Shown one piece after another: positions 27,400-36,710 of a stretch of DNA of 64,000 bases (position 1 is its first letter; every line of letters begins with the position of its first letter). The stretch covers positions 1 to 64,000 of the forward strand of contig CAKZSI010000062.1 of assembly GCA_937918935.1 (NCBI GenBank), given 5' to 3'. Below the pieces are notes generated by a model that saw nothing but the letters and a program-made list of their open reading frames with translations, had not been told where the DNA came from and did not search any database. This stretch comes from an uncultured Chloroflexales bacterium (GTDB lineage: Bacteria; Chloroflexota; Chloroflexia; Chloroflexales; Chloroflexaceae). Both the position numbers and the translations under genes were made by a program.

Positions 27400-28467
27400 A
27401 TGGCTGCGACGAACCCGGGCATGGCCACGCTGAAGCCCAGGGCGGCCCGCTCGCCAGCGGGCAAGGCCTGGCGACAGATGCGGACCCCCCTGGTCTACCT
27501 GATCCCGGCCGCGCTGATCATGGCACTGGTCACCTTCTACCCCCTGGCCTTCCAGGTCTGGATGTCGTTCACCGACTACGGGGTGATCAAAGAGGAGGGC
27601 AAGCAGACCCTCAATCGCTTCGGCCCCGATGGGCAACCCCCGCCCAACTACCGCCCGGCCCAGAACGTCGGTTTTAAGAACTACAGCGACATCCTCACCA
27701 ATGAGCCGCGGTTCGTGGCCAAACTGGGCGGCACCTTCAACTTCTGGCGCCTGCTCGGGTTCAATCTGTGGTGGACCTTCTCGAACGTGGCCTTCCACGT
27801 GGCCCTGGGCATCCTCATCGCGGTGCTGTTGAACGTCGAGGGCCTCTGGGGGCGCAAGATCTACCGCGCGCTGTACATTCTGCCCATGGTGCTGCCGAAC
27901 ATCGTGATCGCCACCGTCTGGCGCAATATGTTCGACGACCAGTACGGCGCGATCAACCAGTTGCTGGGCATCTTCACGGGCGGGCCGGTGAACATCCGCT
28001 GGTTCAACCAGATCGAGCCGCCCATCCCCGGCGTGCCGCTGCCGTTGAGCTACTACGCCATGCTCATCGCCAATATCTGGCTCGGCTGGCCGTTCATGAC
28101 CATCGTAGCCACCGGGGCGTTGCAGTCCATTCCCAAAGAGATGTACGAGGCCGCCGCGATTGACGGCGCCACGGGGTCGCAGCAGTTCTGGAACATCACC
28201 CTGCCGCTGCTGCGCCCGGCCATGGTGCCGGCGGCAATGGTCGGCATCGTCACCACCTTCAACCTGTTCCACATCATCTACTTCATGAGCGGCGGCGGCC
28301 CCCTGGGGCAGACCGAGATCATGGTCACCCAGGCCTTCAAACTGGTGAATACCCAGCAACTCTTTGGCGTGGCCGCGGCCTTCTCGGTCATTATCGCCCT
28401 GGTGCTGATCCCGATCTTCCTGATCACCAACCGTATCTCGCGCGCAACGGAGAGCTACGATGTCTAG
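27400..28467 (+). CDS. Sugar ABC transporter permease (MalF-like)
   Basis: A 355-residue permease with about six to seven TM helices. GGAGG lies 7 nt before the ATG. The EAA loop is YEAAAIDGATGSQQFWNITL, as in MalF/UgpA proteins. Helices include TPLVYLIPAALIMALVTFYP and NLWWTFSNVAFHVALGILIA. It overlaps the next permease by 8 nt. Confidence 0.9.
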   Translation: MAATNPGMATLKPRAARSPAGKAWRQMRTPLVYLIPAALIMALVTFYPLAFQVWMSFTDYGVIKEEGKQTLNRFGPDGQPPPNYRPAQNVGFKNYSDILTNEPRFVAKLGGTFNFWRLLGFNLWWTFSNVAFHVALGILIAVLLNVEGLWGRKIYRALYILPMVLPNIVIATVWRNMFDDQYGAINQLLGIFTGGPVNIRWFNQIEPPIPGVPLPLSYYAMLIANIWLGWPFMTIVATGALQSIPKEMYEAAAIDGATGSQQFWNITLPLLRPAMVPAAMVGIVTTFNLFHIIYFMSGGGPLGQTEIMVTQAFKLVNTQQLFGVAAAFSVIIALVLIPIFLITNRISRATESYDV

Positions 28468-29569
28468 TGTCGCCACAACCACCGCCACACGGACGCGCAA
28501 GGGCAGCACAGCCGCTGGCCGCCAGCTCAAGTGGTGGCAGCAACTGCTCTTCCAGGCCCTCTGCCTGTTCATCGCGGCAACGGTGCTCTTCCCGATCATG
28601 TGGATCGTGAGCATGTCGCTCGACCCGCGCAACATCGCCCGGCCCACCGAACTGCGCCTCATCCCCCCGGGCGCCTCGCTCGACGCCTATCGCGCCGTGC
28701 TCGATCGGCCCACGGCTAACCCGGTGACCTTCACCGAACTGGCGCTGAACAGTCTCAAACTGGCCGGGGGCGTGGCGCTCTTTGCGCTGCTGATCGGCGT
28801 CAGCGCGGCCTACGCCTTTTCGCGCTTCAAGTTTCCCGGGCGCCAGTACATGATGATCGCCGTGCTGGCGATCACCGTGCTGCCCGCGGTGGCGACGATC
28901 GCGCCGCTCTTTGCGCTGCTCAACGGCATCCGCGTCAGCAGCAGCCTGCTGAGCATCGCTCTGCTGATCGCCGCGGCGCTGGTGATTGGCTTCGGGCTGA
29001 TGATCATCGTTCCCGCGCTGCGCACCGGCACCGCCAGCGGCGGCACCTACGCCGTCGGCGGCGTCGCCCTGCTCCTCAGCCTGGCGCTGATCTACACGGC
29101 CTTCGCCCCGGCCCCCGGCGATGTCTTCGTGCTGCGCAACTCGCTGCTCGGCGTGGGCATCGCCATGATCTCGGGCGCGCTGCCCTTCGCCATCTGGAAC
29201 CTCAAGGGCTACCTCGATACCATCCCCAGAGAGCTTGAGGAGGCCGCGATCATTGACGGGGCCAGCCCCAACCAGATCTTCTTCCAGATCGTGCTGCCGC
29301 TGGCCGTGCCCGCTCTGGCCGTCACCGGCTTTCTCAGCTTCGCCGGGGGATGGACCGAGTTCTTCCTCTCCTGGCAGTTCCTCACCAATCCCAGGGATTT
29401 TACGCTGGCGATGGCGCTCTACAATATGACCGGCCAGTATGCCGGCTCGGTACCCTGGTCGCGCTTCGCCGCCTTCTCCATCCTGGTCTCGCTGCCGGTG
29501 GCGATTGTCTACCTGCTGCTGCAACGCTACATCGTCGGCGGCCTGACCCTGGGCGGAGTGAAGGGGTGA
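28460..29569 (+). CDS. Sugar ABC transporter permease (MalG-like) with extra membrane hairpin
   Basis: A 369-residue permease, about 75-90 residues longer than typical MalG. The conserved end LVNG-like LQRYIVGGLTLGGVKG and the EAA loop LEEAAIIDGASPNQIFFQIV match MalG. The extra length lies between the helix around LAITVLPAVATIAPLFALLN and the normal continuation NSLLGVGIAMISGALPFAIW; it encodes two additional hydrophobic stretches (IALLIAAALVIGFGLMIIV and GGVALLLSLALIYTAFA). No ATPase gene follows, so a shared MsmX/UgpC-like ATPase from elsewhere is expected. Confidence 0.88.
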   Translation: MSSVATTTATRTRKGSTAAGRQLKWWQQLLFQALCLFIAATVLFPIMWIVSMSLDPRNIARPTELRLIPPGASLDAYRAVLDRPTANPVTFTELALNSLKLAGGVALFALLIGVSAAYAFSRFKFPGRQYMMIAVLAITVLPAVATIAPLFALLNGIRVSSSLLSIALLIAAALVIGFGLMIIVPALRTGTASGGTYAVGGVALLLSLALIYTAFAPAPGDVFVLRNSLLGVGIAMISGALPFAIWNLKGYLDTIPRELEEAAIIDGASPNQIFFQIVLPLAVPALAVTGFLSFAGGWTEFFLSWQFLTNPRDFTLAMALYNMTGQYAGSVPWSRFAAFSILVSLPVAIVYLLLQRYIVGGLTLGGVKG

Positions 29570-29603
29570 GCACCGGTTCTCAAGCCCGGTTCTGGCAGGC
29601 CAG

Positions 29604-29643
29604 AGGTGTAGAGGTGTAGAGGTGTGGAGGTGTGGAGGTGTGG
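29604..29643. repeat. Five tandem copies of an 8-bp repeat (AGGTGTRG)
   Basis: Units at 29604, 29612, 29620, 29628 and 29636 read AGGTGTAG twice and AGGTGTGG three times. A partly complementary CTCCACATCTCCACA stretch follows near 29707, so a hairpin could form after the permease gene. Similar units occur at 46300 and 62204. Confidence 0.8.
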
Positions 29644-29758
29644 TTTAATGACCACTGCTGAAAACTTGTATTTCAGATCGGCTTGACGGTGTGTTCTACA
29701 GCCCCCAACTCCACATCTCCACAGACTAACACAACCCTTAGCCAGACGAACCCGACCT

Positions 29759-31681
29759 ATGGACGACGTCTCCGCCGATTTTATCTTTGGCACCATGGCT
29801 ACCGACGCCCGGCGGCTCGCCTTCCTCAAGGCCGAGTTGTCGGGCGTCAGCCATCGGCACCGCATCGAACCCGCCGACCCTCTGCCACAGCAGGCGGTGA
29901 CCCTGCGGGTCAGCCTCGGCCCCGCGGTGGTGGCCGACCACGTGACCTGCTACTTCACTACCGACGGTAGCGAACCGGCGGGCGCACGAGGCGTGCCCGC
30001 GCCTGGCGCCAGGGCGGTAGCCTTCGAGCGGGTCGGCAGCGAGTGGAACACCTTCCTGTGGGGATACCTCGAAGAGTGGCGCGCAGCCCTGCCGCCGCAG
30101 CCCGCCGGCGCCATCGTGCAGTACCGCATCGAGGCCTGGTCCGAGCATCACCCGCGCAGCGTCTGGGCCGGGGAGATTATCGGCAGCACCACCGGCGATG
30201 GCGCAGTGCTGGGGGAAGTCGGGCCGGGGGACGTCTTTCTGCGTGAGGTCGGCCAGGAGTTCGAGTTGACCTTCGTGCGCGGCAGCCGCACCTTCGCCTA
30301 CGGCGTGGACGAGGAACGGGCGCCCGCCTGGCTCCACGACGGGTTGATCTACCAGGTGTTCGTGGACCGCTTCAACCCCGGCGGAGAACGCCCGTTCACC
30401 CGTCCTGAGACGCTGATGGGCCGCTATGGCGGCACCCTGGCCGGGGTGATCGAGCGCCTCGACCACATTCAGTCACTCGGCGCCAGCATCATCTGGCTGT
30501 CGCCGATCTTCCCTTCACCCTCGCACCACGGGTACGACGCCACCGACTACTACGGAGTCGAGCCGCGCCTGGGCGCCCTCGAGGATCTGCGGACCCTTAT
30601 CGCTGAGGCCCACGCGCGGGGGATGCGCGTGCTCCTCGACTACATCGCCAACCATGTCTCTGACCAGCACCCCGCCTTTCAGGAGGCGCTGCGCGACCCG
30701 CACGGCCCGGCCCGCAACTGGTTCATCTTCACCGAGTACCCCGACCGCTACGTCGCCTTCTTCGGCGTACCGGGCATGCCGCAGGTAAACACCGACCACC
30801 CCGTCGCGCGACGTATGATGATTGATCCGGCGGTCTACTGGCTCCAGCAGGGCATTGACGGCTTTCGGCTCGACTACACCATCGGCCCGTCCCACGCCTT
30901 CTGGACGGCCTTCCGCGCCGCCACGCGGGCCGCTCGTCCCGACGCAATCGGATTGGGCGAGGCGGTAGATACCGCCGAGATGCTGCGTTCCTACTACGGA
31001 CGGCTGGACGGCTGTCTGGATTTCTTGCTGCTCCAGGCGCTGCGCCGGTTCTTTGCCTTCGGCGACCTGAGGGCCAGCCAGTTCGCCAGTTTTCTGCGCC
31101 GCCATTTTGAGGCCTTCCCGCCCGATTTCGTGATGCCCAGCTTTCTGGACAACCACGATATGAACCGCTTCCTCTGGGTGGTGCGGGGCGACACGCGCCG
31201 GCTGAAGCTGGCGGCCCTCTGCCAGTACACCCTGCCACATCCGCCGGTGATCTACTACGGCACCGAGGTGGGCCTGAGCCAGGAGCGCGACGTGCGCCAC
31301 CCCGACGGCAGCGCGCACCCCGAGGAGTCGCGACTGCCGATGCCCTGGGACGGCGGGCAGAACACCGATGTGCTGGCGTTTTACCGGCGGCTTGGCGCGC
31401 TGCGGCGGGCAACCGGCCAGGTCTGGCGCGGCCCGCGACGCACTGTGGCACTGGACGACGTCCTCGGGCACTACGCCTGCGTGTGCGGTGACGATGAAGT
31501 CTGGCTGGTGGCGCTGAACAACGGCCCGCGTCCGGGACGGATCGCTCTGCCGCCAGGGCACTGGAGCGTGGCGCTGGCAACCGCCGAAGCGGAGGTGCGC
31601 GGCGCCAGCCTCTGGCTGCCGGCCTACGGCGGGGCGGTGCTGGGGAGAGATGGGTTTGATGCGCGTCTCAGGCGCCTGTGA
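29759..31681 (+). CDS. GH13 alpha-amylase family enzyme (neopullulanase/maltodextrin hydrolase-like), cytoplasmic
   Basis: A 640-residue enzyme without a signal peptide. An N-terminal beta-sandwich (about 1-170, with VTCYFTTDGSEPAGARG) precedes the TIM barrel. Catalytic residues are seen in the standard regions: Asp372 in GIDGFRLDYT (nucleophile), Glu401 in GLGEAV (acid/base) and Asp467 in FLDNHD (transition-state stabiliser). Other conserved parts are LIYQVFVDRF and MRVLLDYIANHVS. A small C-terminal beta domain ends the protein. Following the sugar importer, it likely degrades imported maltodextrins in the cytoplasm. Confidence 0.92.
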   Translation: MDDVSADFIFGTMATDARRLAFLKAELSGVSHRHRIEPADPLPQQAVTLRVSLGPAVVADHVTCYFTTDGSEPAGARGVPAPGARAVAFERVGSEWNTFLWGYLEEWRAALPPQPAGAIVQYRIEAWSEHHPRSVWAGEIIGSTTGDGAVLGEVGPGDVFLREVGQEFELTFVRGSRTFAYGVDEERAPAWLHDGLIYQVFVDRFNPGGERPFTRPETLMGRYGGTLAGVIERLDHIQSLGASIIWLSPIFPSPSHHGYDATDYYGVEPRLGALEDLRTLIAEAHARGMRVLLDYIANHVSDQHPAFQEALRDPHGPARNWFIFTEYPDRYVAFFGVPGMPQVNTDHPVARRMMIDPAVYWLQQGIDGFRLDYTIGPSHAFWTAFRAATRAARPDAIGLGEAVDTAEMLRSYYGRLDGCLDFLLLQALRRFFAFGDLRASQFASFLRRHFEAFPPDFVMPSFLDNHDMNRFLWVVRGDTRRLKLAALCQYTLPHPPVIYYGTEVGLSQERDVRHPDGSAHPEESRLPMPWDGGQNTDVLAFYRRLGALRRATGQVWRGPRRTVALDDVLGHYACVCGDDEVWLVALNNGPRPGRIALPPGHWSVALATAEAEVRGASLWLPAYGGAVLGRDGFDARLRRL

Positions 31682-31694
31682 GGCAAGCAGGGTA

Positions 31695-31700
31695 TATAAT
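31695..31700 (+). promoter_or_regulatory. Possible -10 element (TATAAT) for LCP gene
   Basis: A perfect TATAAT occurs 14 nt after the amylase stop in otherwise GC-rich DNA. No good -35 hexamer is seen at the right spacing. Confidence 0.35.
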
Positions 31701-31828
31701 GGTGCGGATGTTCGCCCTGGTGGGGCATGGAGAAACCTGGTCGCCCCGCGCCCCTGCCAGTGGAGGCTGGGCGTCACTCGAACGCAGGCAAAACCCTCTG
31801 TCTTATGACCCTCAAAGGACGTAAACGC

Positions 31829-33244
31829 GTGAAGCAACCGCCCGAAGGCCGCCCGATCTACGAAGGCGGCGAAGCCTGCACCGACCGAACGGTGGCGTTG
31901 CCCCGCCGCGGGGCGCCGGGGCAACAGGCCGCGCCCCGACATCGCGGCGCCTTCTGGGGGCGGGTGCGCCTGGCGCTGCTGCCTGGCGTCGCAGCGCTGC
32001 TCGTCGTGGCAGGGCTGTTCTACTGGCAGGTTCACTCGCTGGCCAGAGCCATCACCGTTCGCGACGTGCGCAACAACCCGCCCATCGCCACGCCGCTCTT
32101 CGGCGCGAATGTGCTGATCATCGGGGTGGACGAACGCACCGGCTATCCACAGGAGGGGGTGCGGGGCGACACGCTATTGCTGGCCCGCCTTGACGCAGGC
32201 GGTCGCTGGGCGTCACTGCTCTCGATCCCCCGCGACGCCCAGGTCGAGGTGGAGGGTGTCGGGGTCACCAAGATCAATGTTGCCTACGGCCAGGGCCACG
32301 CTCAGGCGGCGGAACGCTACGGCCCCGACGTGACGCCGCAGGAAGGGGGTATGGCCCTGGCCGCCACCACGGTAGAGGAGTTCCTCGACCTGCGCCGGCG
32401 CGGCATGCGGGTGGACTTTATGGCGACGGTGAACTTCGCCGGCTTCGAGGGCATCATTGACGCCCTGGGCGGGGTGACGATCGACGTGCCGCGCTACATC
32501 CTCGACGAGGAGTATCCGACCGAAGATTTTGGCACCATGCGGGTCGAGTTTCAACCCGGGCCGCAGCGTATGGATGGCAAGACGGCGTTGATTTACGCCC
32601 GCACCCGTCACGCCGATAGCGACTTCGGACGGGCGCAGCGGCAGCAACAGGTAGCGCGGGCAGTGCTCGAGGAACTGCGGAGCAAGGGCCGGGTGGGCCG
32701 CGCCTTGGCCCTGCCGGGTCTGCTGCGGGCCGTAGCCGGCCAGGAAGGGGCGACGCCGCCGGTAGTGACCACGCTGCCGGTCGATCGCCTCGACACGCTC
32801 CTCGGCCTGCTGATCCTGGCGGGCGGGCTGGATCCCGAGACGCTGGGGCAGTTTCAGCTCGGGCCGGAGCAGATCCAGTACGAAAACGGGAGCAACCTGG
32901 TCTTTGAACCGGCGGCGGTGCAGGCGGTGCTTGACCAGTGGCAACGCCCGCCGAGCGAGGCCGCCGAGCGGGCCGTCGTGCAGGTTTTCAACGGTACCGA
33001 TATGCCGGGCCTGGCTCGCAACGTTAGCCTGGATCTCGAACGGGCGGGGTTCAGGGTGCTGGTACCCGACAACGCGCCCTTTACGGTGGAGCGCACGGTG
33101 GTGTACAACCCCTCCAATCACCCGGCCACCAGCCGCCGGGTGGCCCGCACGCTGGGCGCCGAACTGGTGAACGGCCCGCCACCCGCAGGGCTGGCGAGCG
33201 AGGCCCAGGTGGTGGTCATCCTCGGTCCCGACGCGGCAGACTGA
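31829..33244 (+). CDS. LytR-CpsA-Psr (LCP) family protein with LytR_C domain
   Basis: A membrane-anchored enzyme with one TM helix (VRLALLPGVAALLVVAGLFY). The LCP domain has VLIIGVDERTGYPQEGVRGD with the conserved Asp and Arg residues, LLSIPRDAQVEV, TKINVAYGQG, and YARTRHADSDFGRAQRQQQV. These bind the polyprenyl pyrophosphate of the donor. A C-terminal LytR_C domain follows (VVQVFNGTDMPGLARNVSLD). LCP proteins transfer glycopolymers to the cell wall, or glycans to proteins. The GTG at 31829 has AAGGA 9 nt upstream; ATG 31805 is an alternative without a binding site, and the frame further upstream is repeat DNA. Confidence 0.88.
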   Translation: MKQPPEGRPIYEGGEACTDRTVALPRRGAPGQQAAPRHRGAFWGRVRLALLPGVAALLVVAGLFYWQVHSLARAITVRDVRNNPPIATPLFGANVLIIGVDERTGYPQEGVRGDTLLLARLDAGGRWASLLSIPRDAQVEVEGVGVTKINVAYGQGHAQAAERYGPDVTPQEGGMALAATTVEEFLDLRRRGMRVDFMATVNFAGFEGIIDALGGVTIDVPRYILDEEYPTEDFGTMRVEFQPGPQRMDGKTALIYARTRHADSDFGRAQRQQQVARAVLEELRSKGRVGRALALPGLLRAVAGQEGATPPVVTTLPVDRLDTLLGLLILAGGLDPETLGQFQLGPEQIQYENGSNLVFEPAAVQAVLDQWQRPPSEAAERAVVQVFNGTDMPGLARNVSLDLERAGFRVLVPDNAPFTVERTVVYNPSNHPATSRRVARTLGAELVNGPPPAGLASEAQVVVILGPDAAD

Positions 33245-33290
33245 GGCGGGCAGGCGCCGCCAGGGTTTTCACCAGGAGGGGGAAGAGTCT

Positions 33291-33309
33291 GGGAGGGCCA
33301 GGCCCTCCC
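33291..33309. terminator. GGGAGGGCC-A-GGCCCTCCC hairpin between convergent genes
   Basis: Perfect 9-bp arms with a 1-nt centre lie between the LCP stop (33244) and the stop of the minus-strand gene at 33370. A bidirectional terminator is plausible; it is also a copy of the second repeat family. Confidence 0.5.
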
Positions 33310-33369
33310 TCCAACACCTTCTTCTCACCCTATCCAGAGCCGCAAGCCTGGCTTGCAGGTACGGAGAGA

Positions 33370-33894
33370 TCAGCGCCGCCAGGCAATCTCGAAGGGACCG
33401 ACATCCTTGAGCACCGCGCGGGCAGCCTCTTCGGACTCCAGGTTGAATACCGGCACGAGCACCTGTGGGCGCGACACCCCCTTGCCTTCGGCAGCGGCGC
33501 GCTCGGCGGCATTGGCCAGAAAGCGCGCGGCGACAACCCCTACCAGCAGGCCCGCCACCAGACCCAGCACCAGCCCCGCGATGGCCCAGCTGAGCGCCCA
33601 GATGATCACGCCGGGCAATTGTTCCAGCATAGCCATGTTGCGGATCTCGGTGAACCCCATTGAGACGAAGCCCAGAAAGCCCAGCGCTGCCGCCCCCGTT
33701 GCTGCCCCACCGATTGTCGAACCGAGAATGATGCGGTTCTTGAAGCTCTCCACCGACTCGCCCAGGCCAAGAAACGAACTCGGACCGGGCTCGCTGGAAC
33801 CAACGGTCACGCCCCGAAAACCGCTGGCCTGCAATGACGCGGCTGCCAGCGCCGCGTCGCGGGGGTCGGTGAAGGTTGCCACCAGGGTTGCCAT
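33370..33894 (-). CDS. Membrane-associated stress-type protein with glycine-zipper hairpin
   Basis: A 174-residue protein. The N-terminal part (LVATFTDPRDAALAAASLQA, then SGFRGVTVG) is a ferredoxin-like fold as in general-stress proteins of the YflT/DUF1269 type. A central hydrophobic region (residues about 55-125) contains Gly/Ala-rich helices (IGGAATGAAALGFLGFVSMG). The C-terminal part (PQVLVPVFNLESEEAARAVL) resembles another strand-helix unit. AAAGGA lies 8 nt before the ATG at 33894. Function unknown. Confidence 0.65.
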   Translation of the reverse strand: MATLVATFTDPRDAALAAASLQASGFRGVTVGSSEPGPSSFLGLGESVESFKNRIILGSTIGGAATGAAALGFLGFVSMGFTEIRNMAMLEQLPGVIIWALSWAIAGLVLGLVAGLLVGVVAARFLANAAERAAAEGKGVSRPQVLVPVFNLESEEAARAVLKDVGPFEIAWRR

Positions 33895-34202
33895 TGTGCA
33901 GATCCTTTCAGGGTAGTGGAAGGAGCGTTCGACGTGCTTCGCCCCTACATTACCGTTAGCAGGGCCGCGGAGAGACTCCCCGCGCCTCCTCCGAACGGGC
34001 ACGCAGAAGGCCGCGCAGCGAAACCATGTCTCAGGGCTATTGTACTACGTCAGGTTCCATGTGGTGTCATCGCACAATGACGGGATGAATAAAGCGTTGT
34101 GGGAGGGCCAGGCCCTCCCACTACCTCCTTCAAGGACAATAAGATGGCCTGGCCCTCCCCTCTGGCAGGGGTGTGGGGAACCCTGGTTTCCCCACATGCA
34201 GC
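33895..34202. other. Intergenic region with two repeat families
   Basis: It contains a perfect GTGGGAGGGCC-A-GGCCCTCCCAC palindrome at 34099-34121 and a GTGGGGAACCCTGGTTTCCCCAC copy at 34173-34195 that lies 7 nt from the 3' end of the 5'-nucleotidase gene. TGCTTCGCCCCTAC near 33940 recurs near 41020. No gene is seen. Confidence 0.55.
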
Positions 34203-36215
34203 TCAATCCGCCGCATCGGAGAAGGCCGCCGGCTGCGCCGCCGCGGCAGTGGTGATAACGGGCAGCCGGACCAGGTAGCGCACGCTGAGGCGCCCATCCA
34301 CCCGCGGGTTGACGGTCCGGTTGGGCTGGGCCTCGATGTACTCCTGCACCACGTCGGCGTCAATCAAGAAGGTATTGAACTGGTTCCTGCCACCACCGAC
34401 CGAGGGGTCGGCCTGATCACCCCTGGAGGTGAAGACGCTGTAGCCGTCACCGCCAGCGAGCATGAAGCTGTTGGTCACCACGCGGTAGGTCCTTGCCAGA
34501 TCGAGCGGCTCGAACCCGTCGCCCACCTGCACCTCCACGCTGCGCACGCGCGTGCCCGGGCGGGCGGGAATGGCCGGCTGGGTCGAGGTGGCAGGTTGCG
34601 GCGGCTGCGCCGCGTCGCCAGAGACATCCACCACCACCTTGAGGCCCGAAACCTGGGCGAAGCGCCCCGTGCCGACGGGGTTGCGATCGGCGCCCTGGGC
34701 GGCGCGGGGCTGGAGCGCCGAGTAACCGTTCTCCAGAGCAGCCTTGAGCTGCGCACCGGTCAGATCCACATAGCACAGCGTATTGCCGAAGGGCATCACC
34801 TCACGCAGACGGCCCACAGTGAGCACGCCCGCCGGGAGGCTGGTGCGAATACCGCCACCGTTGATGATCGCCACAATCGGCACGCCCGCGGGGTTGCCCC
34901 CGGCCCTGAGGATGCGGTCGCGGAAGGCGTCGGCGATCAGGTTGCCCAGGGCGGTTTCACGGGCGCGCACGTTGGCATTGGGCAGTTCGGACAGCGAGGC
35001 GCCGAAGATCTGATTGTTGAGCGCGTCAATACGTGGCTTGAAGGTGGTGGTAATGGCGGTCTCGAAGGCCGCGAAGGGGGCGATGGCCGTTGGCGGCTCG
35101 CCTGGAAGCGGCGAGCGGCTGGAGGGCACGTCGTTGGCCCAGACGGGAATGACCGTGCTGGCCGACCCGACGCTGCTCACCCGCCCATCGGCGTCAAAGC
35201 CGACGACCAGGTCGCCGATCCACTTGCCCCATTCCCAATCCTGCACGATCACTACTTTTTCCCCGTCGAGATCATCCACAACCTGCGGATAGGCCGCGAC
35301 CGGCGAGGCGCCGGGGGTCAGGCCCAGGCTCGTGGGCAGCAGCGGTGTATGGGAGTGCCCGCCGACGATGATGTTCAGCCCGCGCACGGCGGCGGCCAGG
35401 GCGCGGTCGCCTTCGTAGCCGATGTGTGACAGACAGATCACCGTGCGGCAGTTGTTCGGCGCGCCACGCAGGGTGTTGATCAGCGGCTGGATAATGTTGG
35501 CATAATCAGCGCCAAAGGTCACGTCAGACGAGGGGCTGGCGATGTTTGGCGTCTCGGCAGTGGTCAGACCAACGATCCCCACACGCTCGCCGCTTGGCAG
35601 GGTGCGGATGACCGCACGGGCCCAGCGACCGGGGGTGGCCCAGAGATCGCCCTCAAAGAGGGGCGCCAGGGGCGAGGCGCCGCTCGCAGTGATGTTGGCG
35701 CTGACGATAGGGAAGCTGGTGGTTGTCGAGTTGGGGTAGCCCGTTCCGCGGATGAAATCGGCCAGGGCCTGATCGCCGAGATCAAACTCGTGGTTGCCAA
35801 TGCCGACGGCGTCGTAGCCCAGGTTGTTGTAGAAATAGTGATCAGCCTCGCCACGCCAGGCGTTAAAATATAACGTGCCCTGGAAGACATCGCCAGCGTC
35901 GAGGAAGATTTTGTCCTGCTGATAGGTGGGATTCGACGTCCAGCTCGTATCGGCACGGATCTGCTCGAAGATCGTGCGCCGGCGCGACACGCCGCCAAGG
36001 CTACGGGTACCGCTGGCGCTCCCGGCGCGAATGGTGATGCCGGTGGCGGGCTCGATCCGCGCATGGTGGTCGTTGGTATGGATCAGGCGCAACTGCCGCA
36101 CTTCGGGGCCGGCGGCGAGCATGATCTTCCAGCCCCCGCTGTAGCGGTACAGCACCGCCCCCGCACCAAGGGCGATTGCGCCCTTGAGAAATCGCCGACG
36201 TGACAACGTGGTCAT
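34203..36215 (-). CDS. Tat-exported bifunctional metallophosphatase/5'-nucleotidase
   Basis: A 670-residue protein. The N-terminus SRRRFLKGAIALGAGAV is a twin-arginine signal. The metallophosphatase domain has the UshA-type motifs LRLIHTNDHHARIEP, LDAGDVFQGTLYFNAWRGE, VGIGNHEFDLGDQAL and IIVGGHSHTPLLP, which supply the two-metal site. The C-terminal 5'-nucleotidase domain (NLIADAFRDRI, then INGGGIRTSLPAG and FGNTLCYVDLTGAQLK) binds the nucleotide. It should hydrolyse extracellular nucleotides or sugar nucleotides. AAGGAGG precedes the ATG at 36215. Confidence 0.92.
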   Translation of the reverse strand: MTTLSRRRFLKGAIALGAGAVLYRYSGGWKIMLAAGPEVRQLRLIHTNDHHARIEPATGITIRAGSASGTRSLGGVSRRRTIFEQIRADTSWTSNPTYQQDKIFLDAGDVFQGTLYFNAWRGEADHYFYNNLGYDAVGIGNHEFDLGDQALADFIRGTGYPNSTTTSFPIVSANITASGASPLAPLFEGDLWATPGRWARAVIRTLPSGERVGIVGLTTAETPNIASPSSDVTFGADYANIIQPLINTLRGAPNNCRTVICLSHIGYEGDRALAAAVRGLNIIVGGHSHTPLLPTSLGLTPGASPVAAYPQVVDDLDGEKVVIVQDWEWGKWIGDLVVGFDADGRVSSVGSASTVIPVWANDVPSSRSPLPGEPPTAIAPFAAFETAITTTFKPRIDALNNQIFGASLSELPNANVRARETALGNLIADAFRDRILRAGGNPAGVPIVAIINGGGIRTSLPAGVLTVGRLREVMPFGNTLCYVDLTGAQLKAALENGYSALQPRAAQGADRNPVGTGRFAQVSGLKVVVDVSGDAAQPPQPATSTQPAIPARPGTRVRSVEVQVGDGFEPLDLARTYRVVTNSFMLAGGDGYSVFTSRGDQADPSVGGGRNQFNTFLIDADVVQEYIEAQPNRTVNPRVDGRLSVRYLVRLPVITTAAAAQPAAFSDAAD

Positions 36216-36710
36216 CGCTCCTCCTTGCAGACATGGCTTTGCACGCGAGGCGAGGCCGCCGCGGGCGACGCCCTTCGCGCGCCTGACGCTCGTCGAGAGC
36301 CTGGCCAGATACGTCCTTCGAGAGGGCCAGGCCCTCCAGGGCGCCCGCGCTCCTCGACCAGTTGGAGGGGAGTGGGGAAACCTGATTTCCCCACGTCCCC
36401 TGCCTTGAGGGCAAGAGACCGTAGCGCAACCCTCCGGATGGCGGCAGGGAAATCGGGTTTCCCCACGCCAGAGGCGAGGGGCCAGGAAGGCTTCACCCTC
36501 CCAGAACGCTCGTTCCTTGCCCGATTGCACGAGGGTGGGGAGACCAGGTTTCACCACGCCCCGCCGCAGGGGAGGGTATGAGAGGGCTTCGCCCTCCCAG
36601 AACGTAAGCTGATAGGCTCATAGAACCGCGCGAGGATTGTACCCTCTGAGTATCAAGAAGAAGTAAAGGTATCATTAAGGAACAATTGGCAAACGATGAA
36701 GGAGCCACCG
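36216..36710. repeat. Repeat cluster between divergent genes
   Basis: Within 500 bp there are three copies of the GTGGGGAAACC palindrome (about 36372-36396, 36446-36475, 36535-36560) and at least two GGGAGGGC-type hairpins (about 36317-36340 and 36577-36600). The promoters of the 5'-nucleotidase and acyl-CoA synthetase genes must lie here. No gene is supported. Confidence 0.65.
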
